From: Verrucomicrobiota bacterium
GTDB lineage: Bacteria; Verrucomicrobiota; Kiritimatiellia; CAIQIC01; JAGNIJ01
Assembly (NCBI GenBank): GCA_022710725.1
Contig: JAKLGK010000011.1
Coordinates: 1-64,000, forward strand
Length of the DNA stretch: 64,000 nt
Reading direction: 5' to 3'
Below, piece by piece: positions 36,479 to 43,564 of the stretch. The notes below the pieces were generated by a model that was given only the letters and a program-made list of their open reading frames with translations, made no database searches and was not told where the DNA came from. Positions within the stretch are counted from its first letter, which is position 1. The number at the start of each line of letters is the position of its first letter. Made by a program: the position numbers and the translations under genes.

Positions 36479-36554
36479 TGGAGCCCACGAGCGGGATTGA
36501 ACCGCTGACCTCGTCCTTACCAAGGACGTGCTCTACCAACTGAGCTACGTGGGC
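36479..36554 (-). tRNA. thrT: tRNA-Thr (GGT)
   Basis: 76 nt with encoded CCA. The acceptor GCCCACG pairs with CGTGGGC; the loop TTGGTAA gives anticodon GGT; GGTTCAATCC forms the T arm. It leads the tuf transcript, as thrT does before tufB in E. coli. Confidence 0.97.
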
Positions 36555-36843
36555 GCCGTCTTCCGCTTCCCGCCAACCGCCCACTGCATTGCATCCCGCC
36601 GGATCCCGATAAAACGCAAAACCCGACAAAATACAAAAACAGACTATAACACTCCCCTATCTTCCTCTTTTCCCTTAACAAACCCGGAAAATAGAAGTGT
36701 CCGTCTATACTACTATTTAAGATACCGGGACTTCCCGGAATCTGTATATCTCCGACGAAAGTACCCAAAAACGAAACGACGTCAACAGTTTTTTGAAAAA
36801 AAACTTCGGGGCCCCTTCCCCGGCATGCCCCGCGGGGGCGAGA
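36555..36843 (-). promoter_or_regulatory. AT-rich leader and promoter region of the superoperon
   Basis: This 289-bp gap is clearly AT-rich against its surroundings. The best promoter is TTGACG (36780-36785), a 16-bp spacer and TACTTT (36758-36763) on the minus strand, about 200 nt before tRNA-Thr. Further T/A-rich hexamers (TATAGT, TTATCG) downstream could be extra promoters. No gene is seen in it. Confidence 0.6.
36796..36822 (-). terminator. intrinsic terminator after the 63-residue basic protein gene
   Basis: On the minus strand CGGGG (36818-36822) pairs with CCCCG (36807-36811) across a 6-nt loop, then GAAG and eight T follow. It ends 11 bp before the -35 box of the superoperon promoter, so the two transcripts are separated by very little DNA. 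Confidence 0.65.
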
Positions 36844-37035
36844 CTACTTCTTGAGCTTGGCCGGCCGTTTCAGCATCGCCCGAACGGCGGCGGCGTCCAG
36901 CTTGGCCACCTTGTCCGCCGGCACCCCCAGCGCGATCAAGCGCTGGCGATGCACTTTTTCGCGGCGCCGCCGGGCCCGGGCTTGTTTGCGCGGCCGGTTC
37001 AGGTTCTTGTCTCGAAGACTTAAGGTCTGGCCCAT
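36844..37035 (-). CDS. 63-residue highly basic protein, unknown function
   Basis: ATG 37035 has GAGGGAGAG a few bases upstream. The protein begins MGQTLSLRDKNLNRPRKQAR, continues with RRRREKVHRQRLIALGVPAD and ends with an Ala/Lys/Arg-rich helix; roughly a third of residues are Lys or Arg. I do not recognise the family. The composition suggests binding to rRNA or DNA, and the position between murB and the ribosomal superoperon would suit a ribosome-associated protein, but that is inference. It follows murB by 69 bp and has its own terminator. Confidence 0.7.
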   Translation of the reverse strand: MGQTLSLRDKNLNRPRKQARARRRREKVHRQRLIALGVPADKVAKLDAAAVRAMLKRPAKLKK

Positions 37036-37104
37036 GTGTTTCTCTCCCTCTTTTTAAAAAGCCGCGGCAGCTTATAGGGCCGGAGGCCGGGGTGCAAGCG
37101 TTAT

Positions 37105-38028
37105 TCAGGGCGAGCCGAGAAAACGAACTTCGGGGACCAGGTCGAACCCGAACCGGCGGCGCACCGCTTCCGTCATCTCGCGGGACAGGGCCGCGACGTC
37201 GGCCGCGGTGCAGCCGGGGTCGGCGACGATGATGTTCGCGTGCTTCTCGAAAACGCGCGCGCCGCCGACGCGCATCGCCTTGGCCCCGGCCTGTTCCAGG
37301 AACCAGCCCGCCGCCTGGCGCGGACCGGCGGCGGAGGTCGGCTCGATGTTGCGAAAGAAGCTGCCCGCCGTCGGCGTCGACCGCCAGTCCGGATGGCGCT
37401 CGCGGCGCAGGGCGAGGATGCGCTCCCGCTCCGCGGCCAGTTCCGGCCGCGGGCCGAAACGCAGATCGAACACGGCCGACAAAACGATTTCGCCGCTCTC
37501 CTGCAGCCGCGAACTCCGGTAGGCAAACCGAAGATCGGCGGCCGGCACTTCCTGCTCGCGGCCCGCGGGATCCACCAGCCGGACGCCCGCCAGCCCCTCC
37601 GCGACGGAGCGGCCGAAGGCCCCGGCGTTCCCGGCGATGGCCCCGCCGACCGTGCCGGGGATGCCGGACAGGAACTCGAGGCCGGCCAGCTCCTGCTGGA
37701 CGCCGTAGGCGGCGAGCGCGTCCAATTCCGTCGAGCCCGACACGCGCAGCCGGACGCCGTCCCGCTCGATCTGCGGGATCGGACTGACATAGCGGACCGC
37801 AAAGGCGTCGAGCCCCGCGTCGGCCACCAGCAGGTTGGACCCGCTGCCGATCACCACAAAAGGCTCGCCGGCAGCGCGCAGGGCCGAGATGGCCTGGACG
37901 GCCTGCCCGGGCGTGCGGCAGGAAAGGCAGGCCCGGCACGGTCCGCCCAGCCGGAAGGTGGTGACGTCCCGCAGCACGGCGCCATCGGTTATTTCGACGC
38001 CGGCCTGTTCGAGGGCCGCCCGGTTCAT
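37105..38028 (-). CDS. murB: UDP-N-acetylenolpyruvoylglucosamine reductase
   Basis: 307 residues from ATG 38028 (GGGAG upstream), overlapping the adenosyltransferase stop by 4 nt. MurB uses NADPH and FAD to form UDP-MurNAc for peptidoglycan. FAD-binding text VVIGSGSNLLVAD, GIPGTVGGAIAGNAGAFG; the catalytic Ser region PTAGSFFRN; and AGAKAMRVGGARVFEKHANI are present, with a late Glu in VPEVRFLG. Type I/IIa layout. Peptidoglycan synthesis is thus supported for this organism. Confidence 0.96.
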   Translation of the reverse strand: MNRAALEQAGVEITDGAVLRDVTTFRLGGPCRACLSCRTPGQAVQAISALRAAGEPFVVIGSGSNLLVADAGLDAFAVRYVSPIPQIERDGVRLRVSGSTELDALAAYGVQQELAGLEFLSGIPGTVGGAIAGNAGAFGRSVAEGLAGVRLVDPAGREQEVPAADLRFAYRSSRLQESGEIVLSAVFDLRFGPRPELAAERERILALRRERHPDWRSTPTAGSFFRNIEPTSAAGPRQAAGWFLEQAGAKAMRVGGARVFEKHANIIVADPGCTAADVAALSREMTEAVRRRFGFDLVPEVRFLGSP

Positions 38029-38591
38029 TCGGCGCTCCCCTCCTCCGGCACACGCCGGGGAATAGACGATGTCTCCTCGCTGCGGGCGAGCAGCCAGAGG
38101 TAATCCGAGAGCCGGTTCATCCAGACCTGCATGCAGGGATTCCGGCACCAGCCGTCGCGGCACAGGGCGGTGACGCGGCGCTCGCAGCGGCGCGCGACTG
38201 CGCGGGCATGGTCCAGGTGCGCCGCGGCTGGCGTCGCGCCCGGAACCACGAAATCCTCCGGCAGGCGGCGCAATCCCTCGAGGACCAGGCTCTGTTTCTC
38301 CAGCTCCTCGATGGATTCCGGGCCGGCGCGCGCGGGCAACGCCTCCGCCTTTTCGGGCGAGGTCGCCAACTCCGCGCCCACGTCGAACAAACGTCTCTGG
38401 AGCGAAAGGAGGGCCTCGCGCGTGGACTGGCGGCGGGAGTGCAGGCGCGCCAATCCCAGCAGGCAGCCCAGCTCGTCCAGGTCGCCGAGGGCTTCCAGAG
38501 GCGGGGCATCCTTGGGCACCTCTTCGCCCGAATAGAGCCGGGTAAGGCCCCCGTCGCCTTGTCCCGTGGTGATGCGCGCCCGCGGTTTCAT
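38025..38591 (-). CDS. cob(I)alamin adenosyltransferase, PduO type
   Basis: 188 residues. It transfers adenosyl from ATP to cob(I)alamin. The N-terminal ATP motif ITTGQGDGGLTRLYSGEEVP, LGDLDELGCLLGLARLH and the late motif MNRLSDYLWLLARSEE define the PduO/MMAB trimeric family. GGAG abuts the ATG closely, so the start could be a few codons off. It lies 53 bp after the aminotransferase gene and overlaps murB. Confidence 0.93.
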   Translation of the reverse strand: MKPRARITTGQGDGGLTRLYSGEEVPKDAPPLEALGDLDELGCLLGLARLHSRRQSTREALLSLQRRLFDVGAELATSPEKAEALPARAGPESIEELEKQSLVLEGLRRLPEDFVVPGATPAAAHLDHARAVARRCERRVTALCRDGWCRNPCMQVWMNRLSDYLWLLARSEETSSIPRRVPEEGSAE

Positions 38592-38644
38592 CTCCGGGAG
38601 AGCGTGGCTCAAAGCCGCGGGCTTGTCAACCGGCGCGGGCGTCG

Positions 38645-40153
38645 TCAGCCGATAACTTTCTTCATGACCTCCGCGCAGGCGCCGACAAAGCCGTCCATGT
38701 CGTCCCGATTGCACCACGCGGGCGTCCCGGTGCGGAACGGGATGTCGCCGGGCGCCGGGCGGTTGGTCTCCGGGTCGCGGTTCGGTATGCACAGGTCGAA
38801 GAAGTCCGCCGCGTCCGGATCGGGCGGACGGGTCAGCCCCTTCAATCCGGTGCCCCCGCAGCCGACGTGGTAGCCGGCGGCTTCCATGCCCGACTGGAAC
38901 GCGCGGGCCACGTTCGGGTCGCGGCGCTGCGCCGGCTCCGGGAGCGGGTTGAAGGCGACGATGCCCGAACGCAACTCGGGGTCCCGGCACGGCTGGACGA
39001 TCGCCTGTTCGCCGAACGCGGCCGCCAGCGCAGCGCGCGCGTAGTCGGCCAGCGCGAGGATGTAGTTCTGGATCCGCTCGCGGCCGATCTCGTCCCAGAA
39101 CTCGCAGACCTCGCCGAGCGCCCGCCAGTCGGCGGACTCGGGAAAGCCGTAAACGCTCAACGCGGCGCCGAGGTCAAATCCTTCCGGCCGCGAGCCGTCG
39201 GTCGGGGCATCGAGGTCGCCGGATCGGACAATATGAAAGCGCGGGAGCGGGTTCGGATTCGCGGGCCACCGGGCGTTGCGGGCGTATAGGATCCCGGTGC
39301 CGCCGGGGCCGCATTGCCACTTATGGCCCGAGATGCCCCAGAAATCGATGCCGGTCTCGTCGAGGCGCGGGACGAACATGCCGCCATAGTGCGCGCCGTC
39401 CACGACCGTGGTGATCCCGTGCTCCTGCGCGAGCCGGGCCAGCCGGCGGACGGGCATGGCCACGCCGCTGGGATGGGCCGGGCACGAGAAGAACATCGCC
39501 TTCGTCTTCCCCGGCGCGATCCGGCGGCGCGCGGATTCCACGATCTCCTCCGCGGAAAAGTCCGGCCGCGACGGCACGCCGAACTGGCGGATGGCCAGCC
39601 CGAAGCGCCCGGCCACGCGCCGGACCGTGGCGACGCAGTTGGGGTACTCGAGCGTGGAGCACAGGATCTCGTCACCCGCCCGCCAGTCCAGCCCGTGAAG
39701 GATCTGGCTGATCGCGTCGGTCGTGTTGCGCGAGATCGCGATCTCGTCCACGCGCGCGCCGTAGCCTTTCGCGATCTTCGCGCGCGTGACGGCCGAGGGC
39801 TCCAGGTAAACGGGGAACGGGTCGCGCGCGATCCGGTCCAGCCCTTCCTTGAAATGCCGCAGGATCGGGATGGGCATGGACCCCTTCTGGCTGGCGACCA
39901 GGTACTTGTGCTCGTCGGCGATGGTGAAGACCTTCGCGAAATCGGCGAAGTACGCCTCCTCCGCGGCCAGAAGGTCATCGGACGGGGTGCCGGGCGCCGG
40001 CGGCGGAGCCGCGGGCACGGCGGACTCGGCGCGGAGTTCATGCCACAGCGCCAGCGTGGCCAACGTGCCGGCGCCCAGTTTCTCGATGAACCGGCGCCGC
40101 GTGATGGGGCTCGAAACGGATGGAACGGAACAACGGCGTGAAGCGCTACGCAT
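38645..40153 (-). CDS. Tat-exported class-V aminotransferase-fold PLP enzyme
   Basis: 502 residues from ATG 40153 (GGGAGG about 10 bases upstream). The leader carries a twin-arginine motif, SPITRRRFIEKLGAGTLATL, then Ala/Pro-rich linker. The rest is the isopenicillin-N epimerase/class-V fold: STLEYPNC, the Asp in TTVVDGAHYGG and the PLP lysine near 278 in ISGHKWQCGPGGTGIL. Cofactor is inserted before Tat export, so the enzyme should work in the periplasm. The substrate is unknown; epimerase, desulfurase or C-S lyase are all possible. It diverges from lgt. Confidence 0.85.
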   Translation of the reverse strand: MRSASRRCSVPSVSSPITRRRFIEKLGAGTLATLALWHELRAESAVPAAPPPAPGTPSDDLLAAEEAYFADFAKVFTIADEHKYLVASQKGSMPIPILRHFKEGLDRIARDPFPVYLEPSAVTRAKIAKGYGARVDEIAISRNTTDAISQILHGLDWRAGDEILCSTLEYPNCVATVRRVAGRFGLAIRQFGVPSRPDFSAEEIVESARRRIAPGKTKAMFFSCPAHPSGVAMPVRRLARLAQEHGITTVVDGAHYGGMFVPRLDETGIDFWGISGHKWQCGPGGTGILYARNARWPANPNPLPRFHIVRSGDLDAPTDGSRPEGFDLGAALSVYGFPESADWRALGEVCEFWDEIGRERIQNYILALADYARAALAAAFGEQAIVQPCRDPELRSGIVAFNPLPEPAQRRDPNVARAFQSGMEAAGYHVGCGGTGLKGLTRPPDPDAADFFDLCIPNRDPETNRPAPGDIPFRTGTPAWCNRDDMDGFVGACAEVMKKVIG

Positions 40154-40237
40154 GAGGACCGTCCTCCCGGGTTGCAGAATCTGTTTCCAAGCCCGCATGA
40201 TAATCCCTATCCTCGTGGAATTGAAGCCGGAGCGCGC

Positions 40238-41206
40238 GTGAACTGGATCGGCCCTTACATTCACCGGATTGATCCCGTCCTGGGGACGGCCGGCGGGCTA
40301 TACCTCTGGTGGTACGGGGCGAGTTTCTCCCTGGGCTTCCTGAACGCCCACCTCTACATCCGGCGAAAGCGCCGGGCGCTGGGCCTTTCACTGGGGGCGG
40401 TGTACACCTTGAGCCTCTTCCTCGCGATAGGCGTGCTCTTGGGCGGGCGGACCGTCGAGGTGCTTTTCTACGAATGGCCGTTCTACAGCGCTCATCCGCA
40501 CCTGATCCCGGCGGTGTGGCTGGGCGGGATGGCCACGCACGGGCTGCTGTTCGGCGGGCTGGCCGGCGTCTGGCTCTTCTGCCGCCGGCGGCGGCTGTCG
40601 TTCCTGCGCGTCACGGACGTGCTGGCGATCCCGGCGGCGTTCATCCTGGCCATGGGCCGGATCGGCAATTTCATCGACGGCCAGATCGTCGGGCGCGTGA
40701 CGGATGCCTGGTGGGCGGTACGGTTCCCGGATGCCGAGGGATTCCGGCATCCCGTGGTGCTGTACGACGGGCTGAAGAACCTGCTGCTCATCCCGGTACT
40801 GCTCCGCGCGTCCGCCCGCCGCCTGCGCCCCGGCGCGGTCACCGGCCTGTTCCTGCTGCTCTACGCCGGGCTGCGCGTGCCGATCGACGTCTTCCGCGAG
40901 TACCCCACCACCCTGCTCGGCTTGGCGACGGGCCAGAGCCTGAACCTCCTCATGGCGACCGGGGGACTGATCTTGCTGATCCTGCGATGGCGCCGCGAAC
41001 CGGAGGCGCCGCCGTTCACTCCGGGGATCGTCGTCCGACCCGAACGGCTGGTGGCGCGCCCCCTGCTTTTCGCCTTGCTGATCGCCCTCGCGCCGATCAT
41101 CCCGAGCGATTGGACCCAGGACATCCCCGCGCGCTACGGCAAGCGGCACCCGGGCATGAAGCACTCGGCCCTTTACCCCGTCCTAGACACGGCGCCGCCG
41201 GATTGA
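40238..41206 (+). CDS. lgt: prolipoprotein diacylglyceryl transferase
   Basis: 322 residues from a GTG at 40238 (GGAG five bases upstream). Lgt moves diacylglycerol from phosphatidylglycerol to the lipobox cysteine of prolipoproteins in the inner membrane. About seven helices are predicted. The key segments are GMATHGLLFGGLAGVWLF (with the essential His), AMGRIGNFIDGQIVGRVTD (the lgt signature) and GLATGQSLNLLM. Two lipoproteins with lipoboxes lie 7-9 kb downstream. Its stop abuts the stop of waaA. Confidence 0.93.
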   Translation: MNWIGPYIHRIDPVLGTAGGLYLWWYGASFSLGFLNAHLYIRRKRRALGLSLGAVYTLSLFLAIGVLLGGRTVEVLFYEWPFYSAHPHLIPAVWLGGMATHGLLFGGLAGVWLFCRRRRLSFLRVTDVLAIPAAFILAMGRIGNFIDGQIVGRVTDAWWAVRFPDAEGFRHPVVLYDGLKNLLLIPVLLRASARRLRPGAVTGLFLLLYAGLRVPIDVFREYPTTLLGLATGQSLNLLMATGGLILLILRWRREPEAPPFTPGIVVRPERLVARPLLFALLIALAPIIPSDWTQDIPARYGKRHPGMKHSALYPVLDTAPPD

Positions 41207-42514
41207 TCAGGGGGGAAAGATTACCGGACCGATCCGGTCCAGCGTGCGCGCGCCGGCGCCGGCCTTCTCGCGGACCAGGCGCGCCGCGCGCGCGCCGAGT
41301 TCGACCCGGCGGACGGGATCGTCCAGCAGCCCCAGGATGGCCATTTTCAGGCCGTGGGCGTCGGGCACCTGGAGGATCGCGCTCGCCTCGAGGAACTCGT
41401 CCATGACCGCGGCGAAGTTCTTCATGTTCGGCCCCACGAGGACGGGCTTGCCCCACCACGCGGGCTCGATGACGTTCTGCCCGCCCTTCTGTTCGGACAG
41501 GCTCTTGCCCACGAAGATGATCGTGGCGCAGGAATAGAAGTTCATCAGCTCGCCGGTGGTATCCACCAGCAGGACGTCCGGCCGCGCGGCCGGCGCCGCG
41601 GCCGGCCCGAGATCGGAGCGCCGCCGCACGGTCAGCCCCCGCGACTCGATCTCGGCGAGCACCGCCACGCGGCGCTCGACGTGCCGCGGCACGAGCATGA
41701 GGACCAGGTCTTCCCGCTCGGCCTTCAATTCCTTGTACAGGTCCAGGAGGATCGCCTCCTCCCCCGGCCAGGTCGAACCGCCCAGCAGCACGGAACACCC
41801 CTCGGTGATCCCGGCCGCCCGCAGCACGGCGCGGGCCTGCTCCGCGCCCGCCGGATCCGGCTCGCCGAGATCGTACTTGGCGCTGCCGACCACGCTGATC
41901 CGCTCCGCCGGCGCGCCCAGGTCCCGCAGACGCTGCCCGTCGCCGGGGCCTTGCACGCAGAACCAGTCCACCATCGGGAGGAGCCGCCGGGTGAAGACCC
42001 GCAGCTTCCGGTAGCCGCGGTACGAATGCTCGGAGATGCGGCCGTTGACCAGGACCACCGGGATGCCCCGCGCCCGCGCGAGCCGGACCAGGTTGGGCCA
42101 CAGCTCGTTTTCGACCAGGATCAGCGCCGCGGGCCGGATCGCGTCCAGGGCCCGGCGCGTGATGAACGGGAAGTCGGCCGGGAAGTAGATCAACACGTCG
42201 TCGGAGGGCAGTTTCTTCTCGGCGATTTCATGGGCGGTGGATGTCGTGGTGGACACCACGAACTTCGCGCCCGGCCGGCGGCGCCGGATCTGTTCGATGA
42301 ATCCGAGGGCCAGGTTCATCTCGCCCACGCTGACGGCCTGGATCCAGATGCGCCCTCCCTCCGCCAGGCGCGCCGCGGCGTCGGGCTCATACCGCGCGAT
42401 GCGCTGCCAGAAATGCCGCGCGTAGCCGCCCCGTCGGCGCATGCGCAGCAGGAAGTGCGGCAGCAGGAGCAGGAAACCCGCGGTGAAGAGAAGGTTGTAA
42501 AGGAACCAGATCAT
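41207..42514 (-). CDS. waaA: 3-deoxy-D-manno-octulosonic acid transferase
   Basis: 435 residues. It adds Kdo from CMP-Kdo to lipid A precursor at the cytoplasmic face. An N-terminal membrane anchor (about 3-25) is followed by the GT30 fold: RIWIQAVSVGEMNLALGFI with the catalytic Glu, FVVSTTTSTAHEIAE, and a C-terminal half with ILLVENELWPNLVRLAR-like text and PAWWGKPVLVGPNMKNFAAV. It shows that the organism makes LPS. It follows xerC by 87 bp. Confidence 0.95.
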   Translation of the reverse strand: MIWFLYNLLFTAGFLLLLPHFLLRMRRRGGYARHFWQRIARYEPDAAARLAEGGRIWIQAVSVGEMNLALGFIEQIRRRRPGAKFVVSTTTSTAHEIAEKKLPSDDVLIYFPADFPFITRRALDAIRPAALILVENELWPNLVRLARARGIPVVLVNGRISEHSYRGYRKLRVFTRRLLPMVDWFCVQGPGDGQRLRDLGAPAERISVVGSAKYDLGEPDPAGAEQARAVLRAAGITEGCSVLLGGSTWPGEEAILLDLYKELKAEREDLVLMLVPRHVERRVAVLAEIESRGLTVRRRSDLGPAAAPAARPDVLLVDTTGELMNFYSCATIIFVGKSLSEQKGGQNVIEPAWWGKPVLVGPNMKNFAAVMDEFLEASAILQVPDAHGLKMAILGLLDDPVRRVELGARAARLVREKAGAGARTLDRIGPVIFPP

Positions 42515-42522
42515 AAAGAGGT

Positions 42523-42592
42523 GTTTAGGGGTTTAGCTTGCGAATTAATTAGCGTTCATAGGGCGAGAAGTATTTCCTGGCACCTGAACCCC
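42523..42592. repeat. GTTTAGGG / CCTGAACCCC motifs in the waaA-xerC spacer
   Basis: The 87-bp spacer has GTTTAGGGGTTTAG at 42523-42536 and CCTGAACCCC at 42583-42592, both related to the GGGTTYA repeat at 46134-46157. No gene is seen in the spacer. Confidence 0.4.
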
Positions 42593-42601
42593 GATCCCTT
42601 C

Positions 42602-43564
42602 CTATGCTCTCGGGTGCGCTTCCTCGTACACCCGTTTCAGCCGCTCCACGCTGACGTGCGTGTAAATCTGCGTCGTGGACAGGCTGGCGTGCCCCAGCAG
42701 CTCCTGCACGCTGCGCAGGTCCGCCCCGGCATCCAGCATGTGGGTGGCAAAGCTATGCCGAAGCGCGTGGGGAGACAAGCCCGGATTCAGCCCGGCCGAG
42801 ATCGCGTACTGCTTGAGCAGGCGTTCGACCGAGCGCGAGGTCAGGCGGCCGCCGCGCCGGTTGATGAAAAGCGCCGCAGGCTTCCCGCCCGCCGCGCGCG
42901 TGGCCAGGAACCGGTCGCGGGCCTCCACGGCCGCGCGCAGCGCCCGGTGCGCCGGGCGGCCGTACGGGCAGAGCCGCTCCTTCTTTCCCTTGCCGCGGAC
43001 GCGCACGACGCTCGCGAGCCAGTCCACCTGTTCGTCGGCCAGCCCCGTCAACTCGCTCACGCGCATGCCCGTGCTGTAGAGCAGTTCCAGGACGGCCGCG
43101 TCGCGGAGGGGCGAGTAGTCGTTCCAGGGCGCGGAGCGGGTCCGCCCGGCGCCCTTGAGCGGCGCGGCCAGCAGGCGGTTGACCTCGCCAATGCCGAGCA
43201 CGGCGGGCAGTTTCCGGGCCCGCTTCGGCAGCATCAGGCCGCTGAACGGGTTCGCCTTCACCAGGTCCTCGCGCATCAGGAACCGGTAGAACGAGCGCAG
43301 GCTGGAGATCTTGCGGGCCGTCGTCGTCGGCGCGCAATTCTGCTTCTGGAAGCCGACGAGGAAGCCGCGGGCGGCGTAGCGGTCCGCGCGGTCCCACGGC
43401 AGGGGCGGGTTCGGCGAGGTCTTCCAGAGGAAGGCGGCGAACTGGCCGATGTCGCGCCGGTAATTCGACAGCGTATGCGGCGAGGCGTTGCGCTCGGCCT
43501 CGAGGTAGCGGAGGTAACGGCTGACCGCCGGGTCGGCCGCCCGGGTTGGCGGCTCGGCGGTCAT
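42602..43564 (-). CDS. xerC: tyrosine recombinase XerC-like
   Basis: 320 residues from ATG 43564, which overlaps the topA stop (ATGA). The N-terminal SAM-like domain is VSRYLRYLEAERNASPHTL; catalytic residues are Arg in STGMRVSEL, Lys in RVRGKGKKERLCPYG, HALRHSFATHML, His in LGHASLSTTQIYTHV with the Tyr nucleophile. XerC resolves chromosome dimers at dif with XerD. A phage integrase is unlikely given length and the topA neighbour. Confidence 0.93.
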   Translation of the reverse strand: MTAEPPTRAADPAVSRYLRYLEAERNASPHTLSNYRRDIGQFAAFLWKTSPNPPLPWDRADRYAARGFLVGFQKQNCAPTTTARKISSLRSFYRFLMREDLVKANPFSGLMLPKRARKLPAVLGIGEVNRLLAAPLKGAGRTRSAPWNDYSPLRDAAVLELLYSTGMRVSELTGLADEQVDWLASVVRVRGKGKKERLCPYGRPAHRALRAAVEARDRFLATRAAGGKPAALFINRRGGRLTSRSVERLLKQYAISAGLNPGLSPHALRHSFATHMLDAGADLRSVQELLGHASLSTTQIYTHVSVERLKRVYEEAHPRA

